DNA of 64,000 nucleotides from the NCBI RefSeq assembly GCF_018687715.1, contig NC_056756.1, forward strand, positions 31,711,980 through 31,775,979. The letters are read 5' to 3'. This document shows, piece by piece, positions 25,756 to 39,355 of the stretch. The notes below the pieces were generated by a model, which was given only the letters and a program-made list of their open reading frames with translations, did not search any database and was not told the DNA's origin. The stretch is from Carya illinoinensis (Eukaryota > Streptophyta > Magnoliopsida > Fagales > Juglandaceae). Both the position numbers and the translations under genes were made by a program. Position 1 is the stretch's first letter. Every line of letters begins with the position of its first letter.

Positions 25756-26733
25756 AGTTCATACATACTTAATAAAAATTAAGATTTCAGAAAATTTTAA
25801 TAAAAATGACAGCTTAATTAAACCAACTTACTTCAATACACAAATTACCGCTTGATAATGACGACAAAGTCCCATAGGATATGAAAAAAATACAAACCCA
25901 ACGTAATGCCAACCAGACATAAAAATTAAAAATAAAATAAAAATAAAAGAAAAGTCCAACTTTCAAAGCACGACGTTGGATCCTAACCTATAAAGTAAAG
26001 GCATAAATGTAATAACACGTAAAAATTCTGTCCTACCATACGAATATTTAGGCTTAGGGAATCCTCTAATTTCCCTAATAGCTAGTGGTACAAAATCAAT
26101 CGACACAAGGTTCTCCATCCATTGCATAAATCATCAAGTGTCCAATGTGAGATCATATATTAAATATCAAAATATGTTCTTTCACATTAACCGGCAACTA
26201 TAGATAGCAACCAATAACCATAAACTAAAGAACCAAATAACAAAAACCACATGCCGAAATAGTAAAAAATCTGCAACTTTGCATGTACAACTAGCAAACA
26301 TTATGTAAATGGGTAAAATATCACAAGGTCCAAAATGGTTTCTAAGGCTTAGCTCATCAAATGGCAATCACTAGAGAACAAATGAAGAGAGATGAAAGAG
26401 GGACAGAGAAGAAAGGGAAGTCAAGGTGTCAAGGTGATTTCTTTCCTCCCCAAATCCCAGTGAATGTAGGCCCAGTGTCGAACAATATAAATATGTGTAT
26501 TCATCTATCTTTAATTTTTCTGCATTTATTTACTTTTTACTGTCATGGATGTACTCACCGACACTGTACAGCTGTACTGGATCACTGCCAAGGGCCCACA
26601 CAATACCAATCCAGGCCTAGAATCCCAGCGGGGCCGGGAATGGATCATTCTCCCCTTCAGGTCTGTTGTGCCGTTTATAGGGATTAACATATTATTTTCT
26701 CAACTAAAGGTGCTCTATATGTAAATCTCAACC

Positions 26734-26771
<38 letters not shown>

Positions 26772-27144
26772 TTCACCAAAATGATTGTTAAAAATGCATA
26801 CACCCATACTCAATCTTGTAATATTCAAAACAACGATAGGGAACTTATACAATATTTAGAATGTCCTAACAAAACATAGTAAGTCCAAAGTAAGAGAGAC
26901 TAAGCTAAAGGGGCTTACCAGAACATGAGAAACGAGAAACAGAGAGTTCCAAACCAAGAACTTGAAACAAGAAAAAAGAAGTTTGTGTGTGAATGGGGTG
27001 CTTTAACCAGTGCCTATTTATAGGACAAAAATTTTATCGTTTCACTAGAAGATTTGGCATCCTCAGAGTAATTTCGAGCATTACGGTTGGCGATATTAAC
27101 AATGTAATGATGAAGTTAGTGCTAGAAAGAAACGCTTGTAGCAA

Positions 27145-27148
<4 letters not shown>
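25756..27148. other. Unit 1/unit 2-specific spacer
   Basis: Colinear with about 11423-12834 and absent from unit 3. It includes (CA)n at 26739-26770. Function unknown; no credible gene. Confidence 0.55.

Positions 27149-27186
<38 letters not shown>
27149..27186. repeat. (GA)n microsatellite, 19 units
   Basis: Short allele of the tract at 12835-12965. Confidence 0.95.
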
Positions 27187-27188
<2 letters not shown>

Positions 27189-27204
27189 TTGAAGAAGCAA
27201 GGTG

Positions 27205-30200
27205 TCATTACTAGAAGAAATAAATTGCAGGGGAGAATAATGGGTGATGAAGAAGAAACGAAACGTGGGAGCTTGACCCTTATATTGAAGTAGTGTTCTA
27301 CTTTCCTTTTATTAGTCACCATCTACCTTTTTGCTTCTTCCATTCTTTCCTCCAACATGTCAATATGTTCTTCCAACCCTTTGTTACTAGACTCTTTGTC
27401 ATAGTGCTAGACTCAGAAACTTGTCATTCCAACTTCCACTAGCACTAATACTTCGCTTCCATAAGTTAGGGAAAAATGGGTTTCCTTTATTGGAGTTTTG
27501 GTGGCTATTCCATATGCCCATTACACTTATAGAAGTTCCCTGGCCCAAGGTCCCCTTTTGTTTGTCAACTTCTCCTTTAGGATCCCTAGTAGCATTTTAT
27601 TGGTTGCCTCAACTTGTCTGTTGGCTTGGGGGTGTTTTGAAAAGGATTATTTGATTTGATTCCTAGCTCGCCATACTAATCACGATAATGTTCTGAATCG
27701 AACTGCCGCCCATTTTTTTGAAATGATGCTTCGTGGTTTGTTGAATCCGCATACAATCGCTTTCCATAGGAATCTGATGATACTATTAGTCATGATCATT
27801 GCTAGGGCCTCTGTTTCTATCTATTTCGTGAAGTAATCCACGGTGATGCTGATAAACTTCACGCCTCCTTTTCCCAATGGCATAGGTCTTTTGGCGACAT
27901 GAAGGATGTTAGTTCTTCTGGTGAGCAATGAGCCACCAGTGCATATACCTAACATTTTGTACACTTCCTAACAAATTCTTCTGTGTCTTTGAGGGCGTGA
28001 GGCCATACCCTCACTTTCCTACTAGAGCTCACCTACTAGAGTGACTCCCGAACACCCCTTCATAGGGGTGTAACCGGTCTGGTTCGATCCGGTTTTGGAT
28101 AAAATTTAGGACCTAACCGGTTTGTACCGGTTTTGTATTTTCAAAAATCAATTACGCACCGATTATCCCTTTAAACCGGTACGCGCAGTTTTACAGGTTT
28201 CGGTCCGGTTTGATCTGGTTTTTCAGTTTTAATATATTAAGTATATTAATATTACTAATGTATTTATCAAAAAAATATATATTGAGAATCTATTAGGTAA
28301 TAAAATGTATTTAATATATATATTTTATATTTAAAACATATGATCAAATAAATATTCATGTTTGAGATTAAAATGTTATGTTATAAATTATAATATATTA
28401 TTTCATACGTAATTATATATATTATATATAATATTAAAAATTAATAAAACATATCTAATATGTGAACAGGTCCGGTCCAGTCCGGTTCGATGTTGGAAAA
28501 CATAAAACCGATTCCGAACCGGATTTGACCGTTTTTAAAATAAAAGAATCGATTTCGAATCGAACGGGTCAAAAACCAGACCAAACCAACCTGTCCGGGC
28601 CGGTTTTCCGGTTTGTTGGTTTATTCTTATGCTCCTACCTCTTCATGTCTTTTTGTCATCACGTATTGTGCTTCCTCTAACGAGATGCATGTCAAGAGAG
28701 GTGCGGAGAAGCATTGTTTTTCACATGCTTGGTCATATTCTTCATTCCAGGACTAGAGCTTCCTTAACACTTTGAATTAAGGTATACATTTGTCTATTGA
28801 TTTGGAGATAAATCTATTAAGTGTTACCATCCAGCAAATTAACTTTTATATTTTGAGGCAGCTTCATGTCGATTATCACCCTAATCTTTTCAGGATGGTC
28901 TCTATTCCTCTTTCTAAGATCATGAAGCCCAAGAATTTGCCTAAGTCCACACCAAAGGTGTGTTTTGTCAGGTTGAGCTTCATCTTGTATTTCTGCAGGA
29001 TAGTGAAAGCTTCTTGTAGGTCAGCTATGTGGAGCTCGGGTTCCTTGCTCTTGATAAGTAGATCACCCACATAAACTTCCATGTTTTGAATGATTTGATT
29101 TTTGAACATGTAGTTCACCAATCTTTGATACGTGGCCCTGACATTCTTTTTTTAAGGGAATCACATGGTAGCAATATAGTCCCCGATTTATGATAAAAGA
29201 AGTCTTCTCCTAATCATCTGGGTTAGTTCGAGTTTGGTTGTATCCAGAATAGGCATCCATGAAACTTAGTATTCGATGACCTGCCAAGGAGTACACTATC
29301 AGGTTGATACGCTAAAAGGGGAAGTTATCTTTTGTGCATGGTTTGTTTTAATTGGTGAAGTCAATACATATTCTCCACTTGCCATTTAACTTCTTTACCA
29401 AAACTACATTGGAGAGCCATTCCACTGCTTCAGCTATTGTTGTGTATTTTTCGGTGCTAAAGCTCTTTCACTTTTGTCGGACCTTCTTGGCTTTGGGGCT
29501 TACAAAGAGGCAATGCTCAATGACTTCATTATCGATTCATGTATTCATGGTTCCAGGTGAACACGTCTTTGTGTGAGGTTCATCAGCCTCCGCTTGCCTT
29601 ATGCTTTTCTCATCCCTCATTTTGACCTCATGCTCAATGAGTTTGGGTGGTGGCGGTGGTGGAGCTTTGTAGAACCCTAAACTTTCTAGTACTTTTACGT
29701 CCCTTCCTCCACTCTTGAGCTTCGGTACGTAGTATTCTTATGCCAATTCTTGCTTGCCGATTACTTCTCCTACTCTCACCTCTGTCGAGAAATTCATTTT
29801 CAAGGGGTAAGTGAAAGTAATGGCTTTTAAGTTATTCAAGGTTGGTTGCTTGATGATGGTGTTATATGAGGAGTGGGCCTTAACTACAAAGAAACCGATC
29901 CTCGTGGTGGCTGTGCAAGGCCCTATTCCCGTAGATATAGGCAGTGTTATGGTACCTACGGGTTGGACCTTGTCTCCAGAGAACCCTTTTAGCGGCATGG
30001 GCGAAGGGCATAGCCGACTCTGGTCAACTCCCATTTTTATAAAAGCATCCCATAAAAGGACATCAACCAAGTTTTCAATGTCAATTAGAATTCTCTAAGT
30101 AGTGTAGATGGCCACTATCAACATCACACTACCAGTGCCTTATCTTGAGGGTATTGGGCCCCTTTGCAATCTTCGTTACCAAAGGATGTGGCGACCATCT

Positions 30201-31460
30201 TCTAGCCCATTGCTTGCTTTGGTGACCTCTCCATGCTAAAAACTTCTTTGTATCTGGCCTTTCGGGCATGTGCCTTTTTGCTGGAGGACTTCGGCTCGCC
30301 TACGGCGAATCCTCTCTTAATTGTCCAATCTCACCTAGAAGTGCATTGTTCCTGTTAGGACTTTGGTGAGGAGTGTCCTCAGGGTTTCCTCGCATTGTCC
30401 TTTTTCACTTTGAGCTTTCACTTTTATGAGGCCTTTGGGTTTGCTCTAGGCCTCTATTTGATAACTGTCCTCTAGTTGAGTAATGTTGGGTAATTAACTG
30501 CTCGAACTCCCCTTTCTCCCTCATTGTTCCTATTTTCATTTTTAGAGTGTAGTAATCTTCTGTCCTATGCCCTTCCACATGGTGGTAGGTACAGAAGTGG
30601 CGGGTTCTCTTGTTTTGATTATCATTGCCCTGCACATGCTTCTCACCTCTTGTCTGTACATATAGACTCGCATGCGTTGACCTTAAATTTTGATTTCAGG
30701 AGGGTGCACCTCCATCTCTCCTTCTATCATACTAGCTTTTCCTCGCCTTCTCTTGATCTTTTCTGTCGCTTACTCTTTTCGAGCTACTCTCTACTTGCTC
30801 TAACTCAGACCTCCTTGGAGTGGTTAAGGCCCTGAGACTATCTTTGGCGTTGATGAAGTCATTCGTCCTATCCATGAACGCTCGTAATGTTGTTGAGACT
30901 TTTCTTGCCAACTTCTTCATGAGTGGATTCCTGAGCCAAATAACTTCTAAGAGGGTCGTTAGCGTAATCTTCTCATCTTGATCATCCACCATCATGCACT
31001 CATCTTTAAATCTAGGGAGATAGGCCTTTAAACTCTTGTCCTCCCCCTGCTAGACAGTCAAGAGGTACACTGCTGTAGGAAAAGTCGGTGTTGTTAAGTA
31101 GGTGGTCAACATATGAGGATGTGCCTATCTTTTTGACCATGTCCTCATATTTGCCCATGAGATTGCACAGGTCTTGGTGCATCTTCCTTTTCTCCTCGTC
31201 ATCGAAGTTCAATCTGCAAGCATTTTATGACTTTGCCTCGTTTCTCTCTATGGCTTGATGCAACATTTTCTACACTTCTTTGCCTAAGAGCTCTATTTTT
31301 GCATTGTAGGCTCTCCATCTCTTGAGTCATCCTCCTAGTCTCTCTTCCATTTCTCTGAACCTTCCCTCCATCATCATGTTTTCTTGTTCGCTCGTTGTTG
31401 TAGTTTCTTGATCGTGTATTGCTTGATAACGTGTCATTGTAGGTATACGAAAGGTATGTT
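27205..31460 (-). mobile_element. Degenerate Ty3/gypsy retrotransposon (unit 2 copy)
   Basis: Paralogue of 12985-17200 created by the segmental duplication, not by a separate transposition: same ends, same internal MITE, same lost RNase H. Gag pieces lie at 30405-31440 (CTYHHVEGHRTEDYY; MNFDDEEKRKMHQDLCNLMG). The protease region (PVGTITLPISTGIGP) is at 29738-30070. Reverse transcriptase is at 28876-29121 (NMEVYVGDLLIKSKEPELH, again YVGD instead of YVDD). Integrase is at 27290-28050. Stops and frameshifts throughout. Confidence 0.85.
28055..28645. mobile_element. hAT MITE inserted in the gypsy element (unit 2)
   Basis: Element 28063-28637 (575 bp) begins TAGGGGTGTAACCGGTC and ends TTATGCTCCTA, flanked by CCCCTTCA (28055-28062) and CCTCTTCA (28638-28645). 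Orthologous to 13843-14405, so it was inserted before the duplication. Confidence 0.9.
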
Positions 31461-31766
31461 GAGATTTTAAAAATCCCACAAATGACACTAACTATTGTGG
31501 ACATGTTTTGTACTCTTGCGAATGATCTCTAGCAACCTGCACCACAAAGGAAAGAGGGGCTCTGTGTGGTTAGGAACACATCTAATGCCTAAATTAGTAA
31601 GAATTGAGTGTATGGAGCGTTTTTGTTTTTGGATCATGATGTTATCTTTGGTGTGTGCTTTGGCCTTCACTTATCATTAATTAGTCTTTTTAGAGTAAAA
31701 ATTATATGGTTTGGACCTTCCATTGGGGCATTATAAGTGGTTCTTTGACCTTCACTTATATACACT

Positions 31767-31978
31767 TAAGGCCTTGTTCACTTTCATAAAACTCTCATCT
31801 CATCTCATCTCATTTTAATAATTACAACTTTTTCAAATTTCCATATAAAATAAAATAAATAATTCAACTTTTTCAAATCCCAATACAACTTTTTCAAATT
31901 TCAATATAAAAATAATATCTTCTAATAATATTTTATTCAACTTATCTCATCTCATATCTGAAAACAAACGAGGCCTAA
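31767..31978. mobile_element. PIF/Harbinger-like MITE unique to unit 2
   Basis: Element 31770-31975 (206 bp) begins GGCCTTGTTCACTTTC and ends GAAAACAAACGAGGCC, inverted repeats, flanked by TAA on both sides (31767-31769, 31976-31978). The unit 1 site near 17497 has no insert. The interior is the typical TCTCATCTCATC / TTTTTCAAATTT sequence. Confidence 0.85.
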
Positions 31979-32077
31979 TATTCAATTGGTTAAGCTTGCC
32001 TTAGAGTCTAATCCATTCTAGTCCTTACTGGGTTGCGCATCAAATTTGTTGTATGCTAAATACCATGCTGAGAGGAA

Positions 32078-32290
32078 TTAGGCTTGGTTTAGTTGCCAAA
32101 TACTAAACTATCTAATCTAATATAATCATTACAATTTTTTCAAATTTTCAAATAAAATATAATAAGTAATTTAAAATTTTTGAATTCTAAAATTAAATTA
32201 ATATTAAAATATTATATTATAACAATATTTTATTTAACTTTCAACTAAATATGTTATCTCATCACATCTCATCTCACAAATGAGGCATTA
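32078..32290. mobile_element. PIF/Harbinger-like MITE (unit 2 copy)
   Basis: Element 32081-32287 between two TTA; duplicate of the MITE at 17600-17796. Confidence 0.7.
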
Positions 32291-32458
32291 ATGTTCCAAG
32301 CGAGTATCACAGATTATTACCTTTTGTCCGTTTAGACTTGAAATTCGCATTAATGCTTCTTGGCAGTCGCGCCTTGGTTTCCACTGGTTAGGCTTACGGC
32401 CTTGGGTTCACTTTATGATGTAGTGTTCAACCCAATTTCCGAAAGGGAACCTTTTGAT

Positions 32459-32668
32459 TAGGACTGTTCATCCGGGCCAGATTTTTTTTCTGGCCTGGTT
32501 CGGAACCCGAATAATCTGGTTCTGGCTCGGATTTGATCTGGGCCGAACCCGCGTTACAAAAATCTGGACCAATTTGGTCCATGTGGGTTATGAAACCCAG
32601 GTTCCAGGTTTAAAATTCGGTACCCAAGTTCTATATATATATAACCCATTAAACGAAAACCCTCGAAG

Positions 32669-32723
<55 letters not shown>

Positions 32724-32796
32724 GAGCATTTAGATCTCTTCTCTCGGGGGGAGGTTTCTTTTGTATCAAGAGTGTGTTGGGGAAGCCGAAATCCTA
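32459..32796. mobile_element. hAT-like fragment at the unit 2/unit 3 boundary
   Basis: Same chimeric structure as 17974-18346: TAGGACTGTTCATCCGGGCC at the left, a (CT)n tract (32671-32718), a truncated right end GCCGAAATCCTA, then TTGTACAC at 32797-32804. Confidence 0.65.
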
Positions 32797-35419
32797 TTGT
32801 ACACATGTTATAAAATATATATTTATCATATATACTAGTATACTTATATAGTTATATAATTAGAACTTATATAGTTAAATTTAATAATATACTAGTAGCT
32901 CTAAAATAATATATTTATACTATAATATAAATTGACTAATGATAGTTTAGTATATGTAAACATCATAGTATTATTACCATACTATCAAGCATAGAAATAA
33001 GTTAGACACTAGCATTTAGATAAGTCTAGTGTAATAAGTTAATAACATATACTAATTTACTAAAGTATAATAATATGCAATTAGACACTAGACACAAGTC
33101 TAGTGTAGAAATAAGTTATTAATAAGTTAGATACTAATATAATAGAATAACATGTAATTAAACATTAAAAATAATATGTAATACTATAGTATGATAACAT
33201 GTAATTAGGCACTATAGTATAAGTCTAGTATAAAAATAAGTTAGATATTAGTATAGAAGTAAATTAGTAGTAAATGCTTTAGTTTTAGTTTTCATTTTTA
33301 TGGAAAAACTGAAATTTGAAAGGCCACTTTTTTTTTAATGGGCTAAATATGAAGCTAAAAAAAAAAAAAACCACCCAAAGTTAAAAGCCTAAATCTAACT
33401 TCATTCAAACTCCACTCTGACAAGTCGGAGTTCAGATTTGAACTCCAACAAAATCAAAGTCGGATATAGGAGAATCTAATTTTGACTAAGTCGATGCTCA
33501 CCCCCAGTTACATGTCCTGATTTATTAGTTTATACTAGTCTTAGATCTTTAAAATATGCTCATTATGACCATCTACATATTTTATATGAGTCCCATGTAC
33601 TGTGATGTGTTAGTATTGTCTTTCGTATGTGAGTTCTAATACTAGGTATAAGTTTCAAATAGACAAGTCCCTCATAGGCCATCTATAAAAAAGAATATTT
33701 TTTTATATTTTTTTAATATGGGTCCACTTTTTTACAAAGGCAGCTTGCGCATGATTTTTCTATTTGGAATTTGTATAAATCATTTATTTTCGTATTTTTC
33801 AATTATCCACAAAGCTCTCATTGGTCGAAGAGTCTAATAGGTATACTTTTCTTTAAGAATAATAATATATACAAGTTTATAAATGTACAAACTTCATGTA
33901 TTTTTTTTATTAAAAAAAAAAATGGGCTTATCATGAAAAAGTGTGAAAAATCTATTTTTTTACGGGAAATTTCACTTTTTTTTTTTTACACAAAAGACTT
34001 GTAATTTTAAGACTTATCCATAACATTAATCATTTTTGAAAACCATAGTCAACATACCGTATTATATAGTCAAGGAAAACCCAATGAGGGCATGAATTTT
34101 TCTCAATTTTCTACATTTTTTTTCTTGTAGATGTATCCGTGATAAATGTGCTGGTTTTATTACAATACCTCACCCCACTTTGACCATCAATTAATATGTC
34201 TTTTTTAGGGAAAAAGAAAAGAAAGAACATGATAAATACAAAAGGAATGCTATATATATATATATATATATATGGCCAATGTGCATTGCCTTGGAAGTCT
34301 TTCAAAGACCAAAAAAGTTTGAAATAAAGGGTCATTATCCCTTGCGACCAAAGAAAGGGGTGAAAGTAATGGGAAAGGGGTGCATTTTCTTCAGCTTAAC
34401 TTACATATGCCTTCATACCAACATATCCCCTTTACTTGGCGTGGCTACAACGATGATGGGTACTTCACATTTACCGCGCTCAATCCACAAAGTGACTCCA
34501 TTTTAAAATAGGAAAATCAACATATTTCCTGAATTTGACTGTTCATGTTTTTTGTTTTATTTTTAAAATATTTTTACTTAATAATTAAGGAAGTGCCTAT
34601 TAATGTATTGATATTTTTTTCTAAATGTTTAAAGATGTTTGATTTTTTTTTTTAAATGTCATCACTAATGCATGGTAGTCAATAATGCGTTGCGTTTTCG
34701 TGGCAAAAAGAGTTCAATAAACCCGCTTTTTCCTTTTATATTAAAAGAAGAAGACGAATTCAATGCAGGGGCTTGTCATTGATATGCTCTTGTGATAGAA
34801 TGAAAATTCTAAATTTTAAAAAGGGAAAAAGCATTTGATCCAGAATTGGCCAAAAATCAATTTAACAATCTAAATCTGGAGAATGATACATTGATACCTT
34901 AACATTTCTGGTCAATTATTTAACAAAAGTTGGTTAAATGCAATGTCATTATCTTTGTAATACTTTTTCAATTTCTTTTCTTTTCTTTTGTTTTCATAGG
35001 AACTGATTTAAAATCCGCTAAACATCTTATCAAAATCCACTAAACGTCGTATTAACTTTAAAAAAACTATTTTATACGTACCTAAATGGTCCATCTTTCA
35101 AAGAGCATGGTATCACCATCCCCTGGTGCATGTGTCGGCAAGATGCCACATTTTTATTCACGGGGAACAAAATTCGAACATGACAAATGTACCTTTTTAA
35201 GGTTAGGTTGTGGGGAGTTCCTTACAATGTGAATATATATATATATATATATATAATATATATATATATTTATATATCTATATATTTATCTTGAATGCAA
35301 CTTATGAACGGTAGAAAGATGGTGGCACAGTGATAACAAAAAGATAGGATTGCGAAAACTGTTCGTTTTTTTTTTCCCCATTATATACAAGAAGTAGTTA
35401 GACATGGCTCAGGCCATCA
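32797..35419. other. Region X of unit 3 (upstream of GH5 copy 3)
   Basis: Colinear with unit 2; the hAT-derived part ends at about 33506. It lacks the solo LTR and LINE of unit 1. It keeps the (TA)n-containing proximal promoter (about 35160-35410) that copy 2 lost. It lacks some 120 bp near 34650 that units 1 and 2 keep (6700-6825, 20400-20510). Confidence 0.65.
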
Positions 35420-35427
35420 TATAAATA
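35420..35427 (+). promoter_or_regulatory. TATA box of GH5 copy 3
   Basis: TATAAATA 68 bp before the ATG, in the conserved core promoter block. Confidence 0.7.
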
Positions 35428-35487
35428 GGTGTACCAGTTGATCTCCACCTTCCCTACTCCTCCATACTCCATAGTCCAAAAATTAAT

Positions 35488-36831
35488 ATGGGGAGGTTCT
35501 TCTTCTCCTTCCTCTCTCTTCTATGGGTTCCTATAATCTTCCCCACTGTCATGGCCTTGCCACTATACACCAATTCACGGTGGATCGTCGACGGAGAAGG
35601 GCAAAGGGTGAAGTTGGCATGCCTGAACTGGGTTTCACACATGGAAGTCGTGGTGGCTGAGGGCCTTAGTAAGCAGCCCGTGGATGCCATCTCTGGGAGG
35701 ATTAAGTCCATGGGATTTAATTGTGTTAGGCTCACTTGGCCTCTTTTCTTGGCCACCAATGACTCTCTGGCTTCTCTCACTGTGCGGCAGTCCTTTCAGA
35801 ATCTTGGGCTGTCTGAATCCATTGCCGGAATCCAAGCCAACAACCCCTCCATCCTTGATCTTTCTCTCATACAAGCATTCCAGGTTACAACAAAATACCT
35901 ATATATATATATATATATTCTTCTTTTCGAAATTTATTCTCTTACCAGTACAACATTCAAAGAAGAAAACGAATGCGAGATAAACAAACCATGAAGGAAT
36001 TGGACATTGTTAGCTTTTGTTTGTGATATATATGTAAGTTTCAGATCAGACTAGGACAAACAAGGGAACTCAGTTGGGTTCTTCACGGGTTTGGTTTACT
36101 GCACGATGAGCTCAGCTTAGGTGTATGTAGTCTTTGTAAGTTTGCAGTCATAGTAACCAACAGAATGCGGCCACGTAAGCATTTGAAACTGTCAGTCGAT
36201 ACCCTAATCTCCCCACTCCCTCCTAATTAATGTTCGATACCCTCATCAAATAAAGAAGATGATGAGATACTGTACGTCTGCATTTTGGTGATTTTAATGT
36301 TTGCCACTTCCCATTAAAGCTGATCCCATGCGCTTGCGTTTCTTTAAGCATAGAATAAATGCTATAAGCTATAGATTTAATAGAAATTGACGATAATAAG
36401 TATGATAACAATGACAATTAGGCTGATGGCGATGCCCAGTTGCCCATGACAATGATACTTATGTTTGTATGCTCCTAACTTTCTTCCGAGTGATACGATA
36501 TTCTAAACCCATTTGCTTTTGCTTCACGCTTCAAAATGTTATCATAATATATCTTTCAACTTTCACATGCAGAGATATCTCTATTTGTGTGCTATGGTAG
36601 TCTCTCATAATTACATGAAGAGAAATGTTTTAGTCACAAAGAGATTCTACAAAAGTGATTCTACAAAAGTAAATCTACAAACTGACGTAATTTGATGTAA
36701 TACATTAGATTATAAAGTTACTTTTAATGTAAATTAGCTAGATTTAATATAACATATGAAATTATGCCAGTTTGTGATTTACTTTTATATGATCTTTTTG
36801 TGATTATAACACTTCTCATGAATGAAGGGAC

Positions 36832-36879
<48 letters not shown>

Positions 36880-38548
36880 TATTCTTATAAAAGGACTGCT
36901 ACAGATACAAAAAAAAATTACACAAAATAAACTTACAAACTATTATGGTTTTATGAAATTCATAAAATCTGTTTTATAATAAAAGTAACTTTACAATCTG
37001 ACGTACCACATCAAATCATATCAGTTTGCAGATTTACTTTTATACAATTTTTTTGTGGCTAAAATATTTTCCTTCATATAATATTGCTCATAATGTTTGT
37101 ATCCCAGGCGGTGGTGTCTAGCCTGGGAACTAACAATGTGATGGTCATATTGGACAATCACATAAGCAAGCCAGGTTGGTGTTGTAGCAGCTCTGATCGT
37201 AATGGCTTCTTTGGAGATGAGTATTTCAACCCTGACCTCTGGGTTAAGGGGCTAACTCGGATGGCCACAATCTTCAATGGTGTGGCCAATGTGGTTGGGA
37301 TGAGCTTGAGGAATGAGCTCCGAGGCGCCAGACAGAACGTTAATGATTGGTACAGGTAGTACTATACTACATTCTCTTCTTCATTAATGGTACATGATGG
37401 GATTTATTTCTTTTCGTTCAGTTCTTTGTTGTGCTCTTCATATCAAAATTTCAGTTTTCATAATGAAATCTTGAACTAGGTACATGCAGAAAGGAGCAGA
37501 AGCAGTGCATTCAGCAAACCCGGATGTTCTGGTCATTCTCTCCGGTCTGAACTATGACAAGGACTTGTCGTTCATCCGCGATCAACCAGTGAACATCACA
37601 TTCACTGGGAAGCTAGTATATGAGATGCATTGGTATGGGTTTACGGATGGGAAGGCATGGGAATCTGGGAACCCCAATCAAGTGTGTGGGAGAGTGGTGG
37701 ATAACATGATGAGATTATCGGGGTTCTTGCTGGAGCAGGGCTGGCCATTGTTCATGAGTGAATTTGGGATAGACATGAGAGGAACAGTTGTGAACGACAA
37801 TAGGTATTTTAATTGCTTCATGGCCGTGGCTGCAGAACATGACCTAGATTGGGCACTCTGGACACTTGTTGGGAGTTATTATTTGAGAGAGGGAGTCATT
37901 GGGTTGAGTGAGTACTATGGGGTGCTTGATTGGAATTGGTGTGATATTAGAAATCCAAGCTTGTTGAAAAGAATCTCTACTCTGCAATTTCCTTTTCAAG
38001 GTATAATGGTTTAATGCAATCCTCCTTTTCAAGGTATATATATTCTACATTAGTCTATAGACTTGGAATGACATATCCCAGGATGCACTCAATTTTGACT
38101 TGCAGGGCCAGGCCTTGAAGAAACTAATCGACACAAAGTAATTTTCCATCCATTAACGGGTCTCTGTGTCCTAAGAAAATCCCTCCTGGAACCACTCAGG
38201 TTGGGTCCCTGCACCAACTCTGCAGCCTGGAGTTATACATCCCAGAAGACTTTGAAACTAATGGGAACATTTTACTGCTTACAAGCAGAAGAATTGGATG
38301 ATCCAGCAACACTTGGAATAATTTGCACCGTTCCTGGGTCCAAATGGGAACTCATCTCAGATTCTCAGATGCACCTCTCAACGAAGGTTGGCAATGGTAC
38401 TACTGTTTGCCTAGATGTAGACTCCAGCAATAACTTAGTCACAACTACTTGCAAATGCATAAGCAGAGACAACATGTGTGATCCAGGAAGCCAGTGGTTC
38501 AAGCTTGTTGACAGTGCAAGAAGTTCAAATTCTAAAGAAATATTCTAA
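35488..38548 (+). CDS. GH5 glycoside hydrolase (cellulase family), copy 3
   Basis: Four exons, 35488-35883, 37108-37355, 37480-38000 and 38106-38548, with intact GT/AG borders and phases, giving 535 residues (one Phe fewer in the signal peptide than copies 1 and 2). Catalytic Glu202 (LRNELRG) and Glu309 (FMSEFG) are kept. The residue before the SEFG motif is Met instead of Val, and the loop reads IDMRG. Near the end of the barrel it has LDWNWCD where copies 1 and 2 have LDSNWRD. The stop is TAA rather than TGA. The C-terminal trefoil-like domain is intact, with Glu for Gly in QAEE. The gene converges on the proteasome gene 0.8 kb downstream. It is predicted secreted and functional; the substrate is not determined by sequence. 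Confidence 0.92.
36631..36806. mobile_element. Foldback MITE in intron 1 of GH5 copy 3
   Basis: Orthologue of 9349-9510, slightly longer because a GATTCTACAAAAGT unit is doubled. Confidence 0.7.
36838..36874. repeat. (TA)n microsatellite in intron 1 of GH5 copy 3
   Basis: Perfect alternating TA tract; much shorter in copies 1 and 2 (9578-9606, 22484-22500). Confidence 0.9.
36890..37068. mobile_element. Second foldback MITE, only in copy 3 intron 1
   Basis: The left arm CTACAGATACAAAAAAAA...CTTACAAACT and the right arm AGTTTGCAGATTTAC...TTTTTTTGTGGCTA are inverted repeats of the same family as the MITE at 36631. Copies 1 and 2 go directly from the ATTCTTATAATATTGGTCAA block to exon 2, so this is a unit 3 insertion. 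Ends are approximate. Confidence 0.55.
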
Positions 38549-39355
38549 TAAAGTCGATATTGGCTCTACTTGGGTAAGGATTATATAGGGATATTTTCTA
38601 GATCCGCAAGAGAGCAGTAGTCGAGAGAAGGAGAGCAATCTGGCAAACCATTCACAATTGATCAAGACGCATAGATAGAAATTGTGAAGCTCCTCAATAT
38701 GCCCATAACTATTAGTCCCACTGGAAATTTCAATACACGGAAAAACAAAATAAAACCAAAAAAGAAATCTATAGCCATGAGAAATAAAATAAAAATCCAA
38801 AAGGTCACTTGGTTGACAAAACTAAGATCAGTGTACTGGAGCAAATTGATTGTGCTGTTAGTTTCTGGAAGTGAATTATTGGCTCATATTCTAACGCAGC
38901 TGATTATTTTCCCTCTAAACCAGGGCTGACATTGTTGGTTCATACAAAATCTAGCAATTCAGCAAACAAATAAAAAAGAAGAAGAAAGAAACAAAAACTA
39001 AAACAGAAACAAAATCTAGCAGATAGCATCTAGTCCTCGCATATTCTATGCTAACCAAGTTGATTAACTCCACATTAATAATGGGGTGCTCCAAAGCTGA
39101 GAAACAAGAAAACAATTCTCCAAATAATCATGCTTTACAAGCTAAGATATAATTTTTAATAATTTTAAGGCATGTCCTGAAAATTAGGACCCAAAGGTCA
39201 ACTGATGTCCAGCTTAATAAATTAGCAAAAAAAAATAGAAAAAGAGTTTGAAATTAACTATAAACCCAGATTCGTAACTACATGAAGTGATATAGAAGCA
39301 ATTGAAGTGGAAAAGAAATTCATTCAAGTTGCAACATGGAGTTCAACCACAGATC
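38549..39355. other. Intergenic space between convergent GH5 copy 3 and PBB
   Basis: Presumed 3' UTRs and terminators of both genes. No gene found. Homologous to 23980-24781. Confidence 0.6.
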
